64,000 nucleotides of DNA from Herbaspirillum chlorophenolicum (GTDB lineage Bacteria; Pseudomonadota; Gammaproteobacteria; Burkholderiales; Burkholderiaceae_D), in the NCBI RefSeq assembly GCF_001189955.1, contig NZ_LFLT01000028.1, positions 1-64,000 on the forward strand. Reading direction: 5' to 3'. Shown piece after piece: positions 41,375-50,795 of this stretch. The notes below the pieces were generated by a model that ran no database searches, was not told the origin of the DNA, and worked only from the letters and a program-made list of their open reading frames with translations. Every line of letters starts with the position of its first letter. The first letter of the stretch is position 1. A program made the position numbers and the translations under genes.

Positions 41375-42574
41375 CTATGCGGCTTTCAACAAGCCATGCG
41401 GATCAATGACAAACTTCTTCGCTGCACCGGCGTCAAATTCACCATATCCAGCCGCTGCATCTTTGAGGCCAATCACCTGCACGTTGACGATTTCGGCGAT
41501 ATTCAGGCGATCCCACAGAATTGCCTGCATCAATGCCCGGTTGTACTTCATCACGGGAGTCTGGCCAGTATGAAAACTATGAGACTTGGCCCAACCAAGG
41601 CCGAATCGGATGGAAAGACTGCCATGCTTGGCCGCCGCCTCCTTTGCGCCAGGATCATCAGTTACGTACAAGCCAGGAATCCCGATTTTCCCTGCAGCTC
41701 GTGTGATCTCCATCAGCGAATTGAGCACGGTCGCAGGTGCTTCATGCTGAGCACCCGCATGACCATGACCTCGCGCCTCAAAACCCACGCAATCCACGGC
41801 ACAATCGACCTCAGGCTTGCCTAGCAGCTGTTCAATCTGCGCTCCCAACGTGGCGTCTTTGGACAAATCGACCGTTTCTAAGCCGACCGCGCGGGCATGT
41901 GCAAGCCGGGCAGGATTGACATCGCCCACAATAGTGACTGCCGCGCCAAGCAGCCTCGCCGACGCTGCAGCAGCCATACCGACAGGCCCCGCGCCGGCGA
42001 TGTACACCGTACTACCCGGCCCGACACCCGCGGTAACAGCACCGTGGAAGCCCGTCGGCAAAATATCCGACAAGCAGGTCAGATCACGAATCTTCCCCAT
42101 TGCCTTGTCCCTGTCGGGGAACTTCAGCAGATTGAAGTCGGCATAGGGAACCAATACATACTCAGCTTGGCCGCCAATCCATCCTCCCATATCGACATAG
42201 CCATATGCACCGCCAGCGCGCGATGGATTAACGTTCAAGCAAACGCCGGTGTGCTGCTCCTTGCAGGTTTGACAACGGCCACACGCAACGTTAAACGGGA
42301 CCGAGACAAGATCGCCTTTTCTCAGCGTTTCAACATCTCGCCCCACCTCCAACACTTCGCCGGTAATTTCGTGCCCCAGCACCAAGCCAACTGGAGCCGT
42401 AGTGCGGCCTCGGACCATATGCTGGTCTGACCCGCAAATATTGGTCGATACAACCCGAAGAATCACCCCGTGCTCAATCTTTCGGCCGCTTGGGTCTTCC
42501 ATCTTGGGAAAGGGAATACTTTGCACTTCTACCTTGCCCTGCCCCATGTAGACCACACCACGATTTTCAGCCAT
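41375..42574 (-). CDS. fdhA: Glutathione-independent formaldehyde dehydrogenase
   Basis: 399 aa, the same length as Pseudomonas putida FdhA. Zn-dependent, NAD-linked medium-chain dehydrogenase that oxidises formaldehyde to formate with tightly bound NAD. NICGSDQHMVRGR carries the catalytic Cys and GHEITGE the His; CGRCQTCKEQHTGVC binds structural zinc; VYIAGAGPVGMAAAASA binds NAD. The start at 42574 (MAENRG) is six bases after AGGAG. Its presence next to a salicylate cluster and within reach of a VanA-type O-demethylase, which releases formaldehyde, gives it a clear metabolic partner. Confidence 0.93.
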   Translation of the reverse strand: MAENRGVVYMGQGKVEVQSIPFPKMEDPSGRKIEHGVILRVVSTNICGSDQHMVRGRTTAPVGLVLGHEITGEVLEVGRDVETLRKGDLVSVPFNVACGRCQTCKEQHTGVCLNVNPSRAGGAYGYVDMGGWIGGQAEYVLVPYADFNLLKFPDRDKAMGKIRDLTCLSDILPTGFHGAVTAGVGPGSTVYIAGAGPVGMAAAASARLLGAAVTIVGDVNPARLAHARAVGLETVDLSKDATLGAQIEQLLGKPEVDCAVDCVGFEARGHGHAGAQHEAPATVLNSLMEITRAAGKIGIPGLYVTDDPGAKEAAAKHGSLSIRFGLGWAKSHSFHTGQTPVMKYNRALMQAILWDRLNIAEIVNVQVIGLKDAAAGYGEFDAGAAKKFVIDPHGLLKAA

Positions 42575-42720
42575 CCTCATCTCCTAAAAAATGCGCCAGC
42601 ACCGGCATAGACTTTGTGCCAAGGCACGGCATCCTATAGCTGCTCTTACCTGGCGCGATTGGACTTGCATCTCATTTCTGCGTCATTGATGGATTTCAGC
42701 CATTGCTTGCACAACACTTC

Positions 42721-43656
42721 TTAAGCCCCTCCCTGTTGCAGCAGATTTTTCATTTCCACTGACAACGCCCTGGTTACGCGCTGCTGCTTACCCAATGCAT
42801 CATTGACAGCCTGGACCAGCACCAGACGCCGTTTGGCGCCGTCCACAACGCCCCCCATCGCCATGTTTGCCTGCTCGGCGCCGGCCTTCCCTACACCGAC
42901 TTGGGATGCGGCTTTCTCTGCATCGCGCAAGGCAGCTCCCGAGGATTCGCTGAGCGACTTGGCAATCGTTCCGATCTCTATGCTCGATTGGCCTACGCGA
43001 GCAGCAAGCCGCTTCACTTCAGCTGCCACGACGGCAAATCCCCTGCCGCTTTCGCCGGCACGAGCCGCTTCGATAGCTGCGTTCAGCGCCAACAAATTGG
43101 TCTGGCTTGATATCTCATGGATCACACCGACAATATTTCCGATGGTCGCAGCCTGAAGCGTGAGCTCCCTATACGTATTCAAGGAGCTCTCTATATAGGT
43201 TCCAATCGTTGCAATTGATCCGACTGTCTGACTCACCGCGGTCATGGCGTGATTGACGTTTTGTCCGGACTCCTTCGCTATTGCGCCAGCCTTGTCCATG
43301 TCATCCTTGGTTTTCTCGACCAATTGCAGCAATACCTGGACATCTTTCAATAAGCCCGACAACCGCTGCTCATCTATCGCCGAGAGCGTCGCTGTCTCGG
43401 CAGCGGCGGCCTCTAAATCAAGTATTTCGTGGATTCCGGCATCTACCATCGCAGTCATTACCGGAGCCAGGCCTCGCCGACGCGCTCTGCCATACGCGCG
43501 AGCCGCGAAATAGGCACTCGCCATTGCGCCCGGCAATGTGATCGCCGCGATCAGCACAGGATCACTGGCGGCATAAACGCATAGATAGCCGAGGCAACTT
43601 CCAGCCAGCGCCAGAGCTACCGCAGCCACCATCAAATAAAAGCTCTTCATCAGCAT
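42721..43656 (-). CDS. Methyl-accepting-chemotaxis-type protein lacking a periplasmic sensor domain
   Basis: 311 aa. Two membrane segments at about 7-29 and 33-53 with only a few residues between them, so no ligand-binding periplasmic domain. The rest is cytoplasmic coiled coil with the signalling hairpin [38 protein letters not shown]. The start at 43656 has AAGGAG upstream. It may sense from the membrane or through transporter partners. Placed between fdhA and a porin in the catabolic island, it might direct chemotaxis to the aromatic substrate; inference. Confidence 0.88.
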   Translation of the reverse strand: MLMKSFYLMVAAVALALAGSCLGYLCVYAASDPVLIAAITLPGAMASAYFAARAYGRARRRGLAPVMTAMVDAGIHEILDLEAAAAETATLSAIDEQRLSGLLKDVQVLLQLVEKTKDDMDKAGAIAKESGQNVNHAMTAVSQTVGSIATIGTYIESSLNTYRELTLQAATIGNIVGVIHEISSQTNLLALNAAIEAARAGESGRGFAVVAAEVKRLAARVGQSSIEIGTIAKSLSESSGAALRDAEKAASQVGVGKAGAEQANMAMGGVVDGAKRRLVLVQAVNDALGKQQRVTRALSVEMKNLLQQGGA

Positions 43657-43770
43657 ATGAGCAACTCCTTTTGTGCACGCTCCACATCCGCCACGGACAA
43701 TGCGCTGAAACGAACAGGTACTCCTGGAACACCGCATCTTCCCAGCGTGGAGTGGTCAATCGCTGCCGTT

Positions 43771-43809
43771 AAAAAGGAGTCTCCCCTGTCTACAAGATCG
43801 GGGAGACTC
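43771..43809 (-). terminator. Terminator of the porin gene
   Basis: GAGTCTCCCC / GGGGAGACTC, 10-bp perfect stem with 13-base loop; on the minus strand it is followed by CTTTTT. Confidence 0.82.
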
Positions 43810-43861
43810 AAAGAGAAAGACAACCAACGCCTTTGTCGCCTCCTCAAGACTCTGATGCTTC

Positions 43862-44959
43862 TCAGAACGTATGGCGAATACCAGTCATCAAACCGAACTG
43901 ATTCTTCCCTGCCCCGACCGTTCCACCCGCATCGACGGCGATCGCAGAAGTGCCGCCGTTTTTGATGTAGCCCATGGACGTGTACACAGCAGTACGCTTG
44001 GAAAGGTTGTAGGTCAGGCGAGCCACGGACAAAGTCACGTCGTTGCTGCTGCCTTTGACGTTCAGGCGCAGCACCTGGCCATCCAGCACCAGCGCGGCGG
44101 AAAACGGATAGCTGGCGCCCAGGTAGTACAGATCGGAATCGATGCTCACATTGCCTGCGGCACGAGCGCGACGGTCAATCACGCCGCCGCCGATCTTTAC
44201 ATCTCCGATCATGAAGTAACCGTTCAGGGTGATGCGCTGGTCCTTGTTGTCGCTGCTTGTCAGACCGCCGGCGGCGCCGGTGTTGCCGTACATGACATCG
44301 TAGGAGCTTGTGATACCGAAGCCTTTACCGTCATATCCCACCAAGCCCGTGATCTGACGGCAAGCCTTGGCATTACCTGCCACTTCGCCGGGACAGTTAG
44401 TCCCGGATGGGCCGCCGGCCGCGGAAGTGTCGCGACCGAAACTGTAGGTAGCACCGGCGGTAAAGCCGTTGAAAGTCCCCAGATAGCCAACAGCGTTGTC
44501 GCTGCGGGCATTAGGCAGATAGCTATCGATGCTATTGATGGAGAAGAGGCTCGGCCCAATCACATCGCTTTTCGCTGTGGCCAGGAAGGTCATGTTGACT
44601 TGGCGACCGAGGGAAACTTGCCCCCAGCCCCCTTTCAGCCCCACAAAGGATTGACGGCCAAACAGCCGATTGCCTTGTCCCATGCCGCCGGAGTCCGGGG
44701 CGAATCCAGATTCGAGAACGAACAGCGCTTGCAAGCCGCCACCCAGATCCTCGATACCCTTAAAGCCAATCCGCGACGGAAACGTGCCAGTCAAGGAAGG
44801 CATCTTTATTACCGAATTGCCATTGGCGTTGGCGTTAGTCGTGTAAGCCACCGCCGTGTCGATGATCCCGTAGATCGTGACCGAACTCTGCGCGTGCGCC
44901 GCGCCGGCAAAAACCGTCCCCGCCAGCGCAACTGCGCCGGCAATTTTCATCTTCCGCAT
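43862..44959 (-). CDS. Gram-negative porin (Burkholderia/Neisseria type)
   Basis: 365 aa. Signal peptide ending AGAAHAQ; the mature N-terminus SSVTIYGIIDTAV and GFKGIEDLGGGLQALFVLESGF are the hallmark of trimeric 16-strand betaproteobacterial porins; it ends in the aromatic residue Phe (GIRHTF). General diffusion of small polar or anionic solutes through the outer membrane. It has its own terminator and sits between the chemotaxis gene and the salicylate cluster; probably assists uptake of the aromatic acid. Confidence 0.94.
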   Translation of the reverse strand: MRKMKIAGAVALAGTVFAGAAHAQSSVTIYGIIDTAVAYTTNANANGNSVIKMPSLTGTFPSRIGFKGIEDLGGGLQALFVLESGFAPDSGGMGQGNRLFGRQSFVGLKGGWGQVSLGRQVNMTFLATAKSDVIGPSLFSINSIDSYLPNARSDNAVGYLGTFNGFTAGATYSFGRDTSAAGGPSGTNCPGEVAGNAKACRQITGLVGYDGKGFGITSSYDVMYGNTGAAGGLTSSDNKDQRITLNGYFMIGDVKIGGGVIDRRARAAGNVSIDSDLYYLGASYPFSAALVLDGQVLRLNVKGSSNDVTLSVARLTYNLSKRTAVYTSMGYIKNGGTSAIAVDAGGTVGAGKNQFGLMTGIRHTF

Positions 44960-45137
44960 TTTTCCTCCTGTAGTTGTCGAAAAGACGGCGCCGCGTAGAC
45001 CGATCTATTGAATTTGCCGGCTATCGTGTAACGCCATCTAGTGGTGTCGTTGTCAGATCCTTGCGATTTCTTTCATGAAAGTTGATCTTCGATGCATGGT
45101 TTGCATCGGTGGCTAAAGACGGTGTCGGCGAAGTGCC

Positions 45138-45794
45138 CTACTCAGAATCGGGTTGCCGGGAAGGATGTGCAGCAGAGAAAGCCGGCAATTTCTCGCACTC
45201 TGCAGCTATCGCCCGCAATTCCGGATAGGGCTCCAGATCCACATCAAAGCGCTGGGCGTTGAACAGCTGCGGCACCAGGCAGCAATCCGCCAGGCTCGGC
45301 AAATCGCCGCAGATAAAGCGTCCGCGCAACGGCGATGACGAGATCTGAATCTCGAGCCCTTGCAATCCGAGACGGTTCCAATGATGAATCCATCCTTTTT
45401 TCTGCTCTTCGGATACACCCAGAACGCCAGTCAAATACTTCAGAACGCGCAGATTGTTCAACGGATGCATCTCGCAAGCGATAGTCGCCGCCACCTGGCG
45501 CACGTATGCGCGTCTGGCTGCGTCACTTGGCAGAAGCGGCTCCTGCGGATAACGCTCTTCAAGGTATTCAAGAATGGCAAGCGATTGGCTGATTAAGCCG
45601 GAACCGTCATCCAGCACAGGGACTAACGACTGCGGGTTCAATGCTTGAAAATCCGCACCGAACTGCTCGCCGCCATTGCGATTCAAATGCACTGCCCGAT
45701 AGTCGAACGGCAATCCTTTCAGATTCAGCGCGATCCGGACGCGATAGGACGATGAACTGCGAAAGTAGTTATAGAGAATTCGTTCGGTGTTCAC
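45138..45794 (-). CDS. nagL: Maleylpyruvate isomerase, glutathione-dependent (NagL/MaiA type)
   Basis: 218-aa zeta-class GST. The N-terminal SSSSYRVRIALNLKGL motif is the glutathione-catalytic signature (SSCSxRVRIAL), here with Ser in place of Cys at its third position. NPQSLVPVLDDG and SLAILEYLEERYP bind glutathione. It isomerises maleylpyruvate (from gentisate cleavage) to fumarylpyruvate, between NagI and NagK. The start is GTG at 45794 with GGAG upstream, 4 bases after the livF stop, so it is the last gene of the long nag/liv operon. Maleylacetoacetate isomerase activity is the alternative. Confidence 0.85.
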   Translation of the reverse strand: MNTERILYNYFRSSSSYRVRIALNLKGLPFDYRAVHLNRNGGEQFGADFQALNPQSLVPVLDDGSGLISQSLAILEYLEERYPQEPLLPSDAARRAYVRQVAATIACEMHPLNNLRVLKYLTGVLGVSEEQKKGWIHHWNRLGLQGLEIQISSSPLRGRFICGDLPSLADCCLVPQLFNAQRFDVDLEPYPELRAIAAECEKLPAFSAAHPSRQPDSE

Positions 45795-45798
45795 TCTT

Positions 45799-46521
45799 TC
45801 AGACTCCGAGATATTGGTGAATAAGCGCCGTTTCGCACGCCAACGCATCTGACTCGCCAGACCACACCACACGTCCTTTCTCGAGCACAAAATGGCGATC
45901 GGCCAGTTTAAGAAGCGGCTTGATGTTTTTGTCGATCACGATCTGGGCCAGTCCTTCCCCCTTGAGCGAGCGCAACGCAGCCCAGATTTCCTGCCGGACC
46001 AGTGGCGACAGGCCTTCTGTTGCCTCGTCCAGTACCAGCAACGTCGGATTTGTCATTAATGCGCGTCCAATGGCCAGCATCTGTTGTTCCCCTCCAGACA
46101 ATTGCCAGCCTTGATGACGACGACGCTCTTGAAGACGCGGGAACAGTCCATAGACACGCGCCAGGGTCCACGGCGCACCCGCCATCTTTTGGCGCGGCGC
46201 GCGCGCCGTGGCCACCAGATTCTCTTCCACGCTCAGATTGGGGAACACTTGGCGCCCCTCCGGCACCAAGCCCAACCCCATGCGCGCAATCTCGTGCGAG
46301 GGCGCGGAGTGAATGTCTCTGCCTGCCAACGTGATGCGTCCGCGCTGCGCGCGCAGCAGACCGAACAGGCATTTGATCGTGGTCGAACGTCCCATCCCAT
46401 TACGGCCGAGGAGCGTTACCACTTCACCGGGACGCACGTCGAAATCAACCCCGAATAGCGCTTGTGCCTGCCCGTAGGACGCATTGAGGTTTTCCACCTC
46501 CAATAGTGCCGCCATGCTCAT
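45799..46521 (-). CDS. livF: Branched-chain-type ABC transporter ATP-binding protein LivF
   Basis: 240 aa. Signature LSGGEQQMLAIGRALM and Walker B LLVLDEATEGLSP are normal for LivF. The Walker A reads GRNGMGRSTT: the usual Lys is Arg (codon CGT). Similar GMGRST sequences seem to occur in other betaproteobacterial LivF proteins, so it may be a subfamily trait; the partner LivG has the canonical Lys. Overlaps livG by ATGA. Part of a liv-type importer within the salicylate cluster, so an aromatic acid is a likely substrate. Confidence 0.92.
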   Translation of the reverse strand: MSMAALLEVENLNASYGQAQALFGVDFDVRPGEVVTLLGRNGMGRSTTIKCLFGLLRAQRGRITLAGRDIHSAPSHEIARMGLGLVPEGRQVFPNLSVEENLVATARAPRQKMAGAPWTLARVYGLFPRLQERRRHQGWQLSGGEQQMLAIGRALMTNPTLLVLDEATEGLSPLVRQEIWAALRSLKGEGLAQIVIDKNIKPLLKLADRHFVLEKGRVVWSGESDALACETALIHQYLGV

Positions 46522-47267
46522 TCCTCCTCGCCCAGATAGATCGCTTTCACCTCAGGGTGATTGCGGATTTCATCCGGAGTGCCGCAGAACATCACCTTGC
46601 CGTAGACCAAGACGGTGATGCGATCCGCCAGCGCAAAAACCGCCTCCATGTCGTGCTCCACCAGCAAGATCCCATATCGTCCTTTCAGGCGCTGCAGCAA
46701 CGCCACGACTGCGGCCGACTCCTGGCCGCTCATCCCGGCCATCGGCTCGTCAAGCAGCAAGAAGCGCGGCTCTGCGGCCAATGCCATCGCCAATTCCAAC
46801 TGTCGCCGCTGGCCGTAGGCCAACTCGCCGGCGGGAGTATTTCCGATTGGCGCCAGACCGACTTCCATCATCACCGCGTCTGAGATCGTCGCGAGGTCTC
46901 GTTGTCCCAGCAGCGATCGGAAAAACGAAAATCCATGACGCCGCGCGCCGTGAGCGGCAAGCATGACGTTCTCACGCACGGTGAATTCTTCGAATACAGC
47001 GGTGATCTGGTAGGAACGCAGTAACCCGCTGCGTGCGCGATGAGATACGCCTAGCGCGGATACATTGCGGCCATCAAAATGAATCGTTCCTGCGTCGGCG
47101 CGCAATTCCCCGGACAGCTGATTAACGAGCGTGGTTTTTCCAGCGCCATTGGGACCGATGATGGCGTGCAGTTCTCCGGGGCGGATATCCAGGTCAACCT
47201 GATCCGTCACCAGCAATCCGCCGTATCGCTTGGTCAGCCCGCGGGTTTCAAGTAGCGCTTGATTCAT
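46518..47267 (-). CDS. livG: Branched-chain-type ABC transporter ATP-binding protein LivG
   Basis: 249 aa. Walker A GPNGAGKTT, LivG-type insertion region, signature LAYGQRRQLELAMALA, Walker B FLLLDEPMAGMS, switch His in LVEHDM. All key residues are present. Overlaps livM and livF by four bases each, so the genes are translationally coupled. Confidence 0.94.
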   Translation of the reverse strand: MNQALLETRGLTKRYGGLLVTDQVDLDIRPGELHAIIGPNGAGKTTLVNQLSGELRADAGTIHFDGRNVSALGVSHRARSGLLRSYQITAVFEEFTVRENVMLAAHGARRHGFSFFRSLLGQRDLATISDAVMMEVGLAPIGNTPAGELAYGQRRQLELAMALAAEPRFLLLDEPMAGMSGQESAAVVALLQRLKGRYGILLVEHDMEAVFALADRITVLVYGKVMFCGTPDEIRNHPEVKAIYLGEEE

Positions 47268-48289
47268 CGCGTCTCCTCACCGGCCAGCTTTGCCGAAATC
47301 AGAGTTGCCGCGCTCTCCGGGTTGTTTCTGGATGCGAACCAAGCATCTATTTTCAACAACGCGCCGACGATGCCTGCGCGCCCCATCAAGGCAACCAACA
47401 CAATCATCGGACCGAATACGGCAGCCCAATGATCCGTGTATGCCTTGAGTATTTCTTCCATCCCGAGAAACGCCATCGCTCCGAGTAAAGGACCGGAGAC
47501 GGAGCCCATTCCGCCGAGTACGACCATCACAATGAGATCGCCAGACATCGACCAGGCCAAGGAGCTCGGCGAAGCAAATGCATTCAGGTTCGCGAACAAC
47601 ATTCCGGCCAAAGAACACCCCACCGCGGAAATCACATATGCGACGAGCTGATATTTCTGCGCCGGGAATCCCAGAGCATTGATACGGCGAGCATTTTGAC
47701 GAGCCCCCCTCAAGACCATGCCGAAGGGGGAACCGTGAATTCGCCACATCGCCAACAAGGCAGCGCACAAGATGACAAAGGCTGTGTAGTAAAGGCTCTT
47801 GAGATCGCCCAGGTTGAGCGGGCCGAACACCGATGGCGAAGCAATTGTCATCCCATCGTCGCCGCCGTACTGCTTCAGGCTGACGAAGATGAAGTACCCC
47901 ATCTGGGCAAATGCCAGCGTAATCATGATGAATGCGATCCCACTGGTGCGCAGGCTGATGAATCCTGTCACAACACCCAAGATCGCGCACACGATCACGC
48001 AAGCGGCAAGATGCACCCAGCCGGCGTCAATCCCATAGAAGGCCGGAATGGCAACGCAATAGGTTCCGACACCAAAGAACAGGGCATGGCCAAAGCTGAC
48101 CAGACCGCCATATCCCAATGCCAGATTCAGCGCGACCGCCGCCAGCGAATAGACCAGCATGCGGGCAAACAGGGTGATGAAGAACGGTTCTCCAATCCAC
48201 TCAGCGACGATGGGCAAGAGCGCCAGCGCTCCCAGCAAGATCAGCGGAATCCAGAACGCGAAGCCTCGTACATTTTTTGGCGAAACCAT
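47264..48289 (-). CDS. livM: Branched-chain-type ABC transporter permease LivM
   Basis: 341 aa from ATG at 48289 (GGAGGGAAG upstream). Multi-span permease; LNLALGYGGLVSFGHALFFGVGTY is the LivM signature. A much longer upstream extension of the frame is the livH gene read out of frame and is not used. TAATG overlap with livH. Confidence 0.93.
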   Translation of the reverse strand: MVSPKNVRGFAFWIPLILLGALALLPIVAEWIGEPFFITLFARMLVYSLAAVALNLALGYGGLVSFGHALFFGVGTYCVAIPAFYGIDAGWVHLAACVIVCAILGVVTGFISLRTSGIAFIMITLAFAQMGYFIFVSLKQYGGDDGMTIASPSVFGPLNLGDLKSLYYTAFVILCAALLAMWRIHGSPFGMVLRGARQNARRINALGFPAQKYQLVAYVISAVGCSLAGMLFANLNAFASPSSLAWSMSGDLIVMVVLGGMGSVSGPLLGAMAFLGMEEILKAYTDHWAAVFGPMIVLVALMGRAGIVGALLKIDAWFASRNNPESAATLISAKLAGEETR

Positions 48290-49212
48290 TACTTCCCTCC
48301 TGCAGGAAACAGGCCGTTTGGTTTGACGGCTAGAACCACTGCCATCAAGACATACACCAGCATGGATGCAACCGCCGGCCCGGCAGCCGTGGCAGTCTCG
48401 CGATCCATCAGAGTGCGGAAGAGCTGCGGAAGAAATGCCCGGCCCATTGTGTCGGCAATGCCGACAATCAGCGCGGCATAAAGAGCGCCGCGAATAGAAC
48501 CGATTCCGCCGATCACAATCACAACCAGCGTCGCAATCAGCACCGGCTCGCCCATTCCGGATTGAATCGACAAGATGGGGCCTGCCATCACGCCGGCCAG
48601 GCCGGCCAGTACGGCGCCGATGGCAAACAGCAATCCGTTCAGGAGCCGAATATTGATGCCCAAGGCGCCAATCATCCCAGGATTCACCGCGCCGGCGCGA
48701 ATCAGCATGCCGAGACGGGTTCCATTGATCATCCATTGCGATCCAGCCGCCACCAGCAAGCCCGTGACGATGATGGCAAGGCGATAGGCCGGGTAACTGA
48801 TGCCGAAGATATCGACCGTTCCCTCCAGGATCGCGGGCAGCGGCAGAAAATATGGCTGGGGGCCGAAGATAATGCGAACGAGTTCGTTGAAGAACAGCAC
48901 TAGCCCGAAAGTGGCCAAGACATGGTCAAGGTGATCGCGGCGATACAGGCGCGCAATCACCAGGCGCTCCAGCGCCATGCCTACGACGGCGCATCCGGCC
49001 AGGGCGGAAATGACAGCCCAGGCAAAATTCCCGCCGTATTCATAACCGAGCGCTGAAAAATATGCTCCCAGCATATAAAGCGAGCCGTGTGCCAGATTGA
49101 CGAAGCTCATGATGCCGAAGACCAAGGTCAGGCCTGCCGCCAGGAGAAACAGCAGCACGCCATATTGGACGCCATTGAGCAACTGTGTGGCGATCTGCAT
49201 GAGGAAATCCAT
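48289..49212 (-). CDS. livH: Branched-chain-type ABC transporter permease LivH
   Basis: 307 aa, about eight membrane segments. LLNGVQYGVLLFLLAAGLTLVFGIMSFVNLAHGSLYMLGAY at the N-terminus is the LivH signature; GGIGSIRGAL lies in the cytoplasmic loop contacting the ATPase. Three bases after livK and overlapping livM by one base. Confidence 0.94.
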   Translation of the reverse strand: MDFLMQIATQLLNGVQYGVLLFLLAAGLTLVFGIMSFVNLAHGSLYMLGAYFSALGYEYGGNFAWAVISALAGCAVVGMALERLVIARLYRRDHLDHVLATFGLVLFFNELVRIIFGPQPYFLPLPAILEGTVDIFGISYPAYRLAIIVTGLLVAAGSQWMINGTRLGMLIRAGAVNPGMIGALGINIRLLNGLLFAIGAVLAGLAGVMAGPILSIQSGMGEPVLIATLVVIVIGGIGSIRGALYAALIVGIADTMGRAFLPQLFRTLMDRETATAAGPAVASMLVYVLMAVVLAVKPNGLFPAGGK

Positions 49213-49215
49213 GAC

Positions 49216-50394
49216 TCACTTCCTTACGCACAGGGTGCTATAGCTATCGGTATGGTTGGTGAGCGCCACACCGCTTTGCCTGACTTCGACACGGCCGCCG
49301 TTCTTGATCACGTCGAAGATGTAGTAGTTCTGCACCGGCATGTTGTTATTGTTGAACCGGAACGGTCCCCGCACCGAACGAAACTCGGCGCCCGCCGCCT
49401 TCACTGCCGTGGCGAAAGCCTTCCGGTCGCTGGTGTTCCCGCCGGCCTTTTGCACGGCCAGATCGAGCAACCGCGCGGCGTCGTAGCCGGTAGCCGCATA
49501 TTCGCTGGGAATCCGCTTGTATTTAGCCTGGAAGGCGTCAACGAATTTCTTATTGTCAGGCGTATCCAGGGCGGCGTCCCACATGGCGCCGTAGACGCTT
49601 CCCACCGCCGCATCACGCAACGCCGGCATCGTGGTGCCATCCACGGTGAAGATGGAGAACATCGGTAATTTCCCCAGCAGTCCTGCCTGGCTGAATTGCT
49701 TCACAAAATTCACGCCCATCCCGCCGGGATAGAAGACAAATACCGCATCTGCTTTAGCCGCCTGGATTTGCGATATTTCCGCGGAATAGTCTGCTTGGCC
49801 AACCTGGGTGTAGAGCTCGTCCGCCGGCTGTCCTTGATAGAAGCGCTTAAAGCCGGTCAGCATGTCCTTACCGGCCTGGTAGTTCGGCGCCAGCAGCACC
49901 ACCCGTTTGAAATTCCTGGATTTCACGTACTGGCCAACCGCCTCCGCGGTACCGTCGTTCTGCCATGCAACAGAGAACACATTGGCGGCGCACGATGCGC
50001 CTGCCACGGGGGAAGGCCCCGCATTGGTACCTATCGCCACTACGCCGGAATCGACAATGGTCTTAAGGGTGGCCATAAAGACATTAGAGAATCCCAAGCC
50101 GACGATCGCGTCTACTTTGTCCTTTTCGACAAACTTGCGAACGACCTGCGCGCCGATTTCAGGCTTTAATTGGTCGTCTTCCTTAAAAAGGGTGACAGTC
50201 CGCCCGCCCAATTTCCCGCCGTTCTGTTCGACTGCCAGATTGAAGCCGTCAACCTGATCCTGGCCAACTACCGCCTGGCTGCCCGTCAGCGGGGCCGAAA
50301 AACCGATTTTGAGTGCATCGGCAGCGACGGCAGGCATATTCGCCCAACATGCCAGGGCAGTTGCACCAGCAGTAATCGCTTTCGTGTATTTCAT
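49216..50394 (-). CDS. livK: Periplasmic substrate-binding protein, LivK family (aromatic-acid candidate)
   Basis: 392 aa. Signal peptide ending MPAVAA; mature protein starts DALKIGFSAPLTGSQAVVGQDQVDGF, family Peripla_BP_6. It is directly upstream of livHMGF and downstream of the salicylate 5-hydroxylase genes, so salicylate or a substituted benzoate is the likely ligand. It is clearly paralogous to the protein at 58528-59706 (a FRFNNNN segment in both). Confidence 0.92.
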   Translation of the reverse strand: MKYTKAITAGATALACWANMPAVAADALKIGFSAPLTGSQAVVGQDQVDGFNLAVEQNGGKLGGRTVTLFKEDDQLKPEIGAQVVRKFVEKDKVDAIVGLGFSNVFMATLKTIVDSGVVAIGTNAGPSPVAGASCAANVFSVAWQNDGTAEAVGQYVKSRNFKRVVLLAPNYQAGKDMLTGFKRFYQGQPADELYTQVGQADYSAEISQIQAAKADAVFVFYPGGMGVNFVKQFSQAGLLGKLPMFSIFTVDGTTMPALRDAAVGSVYGAMWDAALDTPDNKKFVDAFQAKYKRIPSEYAATGYDAARLLDLAVQKAGGNTSDRKAFATAVKAAGAEFRSVRGPFRFNNNNMPVQNYYIFDVIKNGGRVEVRQSGVALTNHTDSYSTLCVRK

Positions 50395-50453
50395 TCTGTC
50401 TCCTCTCCTGTGTCGTTATGTATATGGCGCCGCGACGATGGCGGCGTCTTATT

Positions 50454-50780
50454 TTAGAATCCGACGAAGACCCTGCCGTCCTCGATCCGAATCGGATAGG
50501 TTTTGACGTCTTCGGTCAGCGGCGCGCACATGGCCTTGCCATTGCGAATGTCAAACTTCCCCTGGTGCAAAGGACATTCGATTTCATGTCCGTCAAGAAA
50601 TCCGTCACATAGCCTGGCGTGTCCATGCGTGCAAATGTTGTCGGTGGCAAAAACCTCGCCATCAACACGATATAAGGCAAGGTCTTTTCCTCCCACGGCC
50701 AGGCCGACCACGTCATCCGCCGGAATCTCGTCTACCGTACCGGCATCGAGCCATTGTTCGCTGAGTTGATCGCTCATCAT
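50454..50780 (-). CDS. nagAb: Rieske ferredoxin of salicylate 5-hydroxylase
   Basis: 108-aa electron carrier. [25 protein letters not shown] contains the CxH...CxxH ligands of a Rieske 2Fe-2S cluster. It passes electrons from the reductase (54400-55386) to the oxygenase NagGH encoded just upstream. Spacing of 15 bases to nagH. Confidence 0.92.
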   Translation of the reverse strand: MMSDQLSEQWLDAGTVDEIPADDVVGLAVGGKDLALYRVDGEVFATDNICTHGHARLCDGFLDGHEIECPLHQGKFDIRNGKAMCAPLTEDVKTYPIRIEDGRVFVGF

Positions 50781-50795
50781 TCCCTTAGCATTCCC

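Noticed and set aside
43871-44998. 375-codon frame antisense to the first porin
   Set aside because: Shadow of the porin gene; no start signal and no domain.
48290-48736. N-terminal extension of livM by about 150 codons
   Set aside because: The extension is livH read in another frame, Arg/Cys/His-rich and without family similarity; ATG at 48289 has a strong ribosome site.
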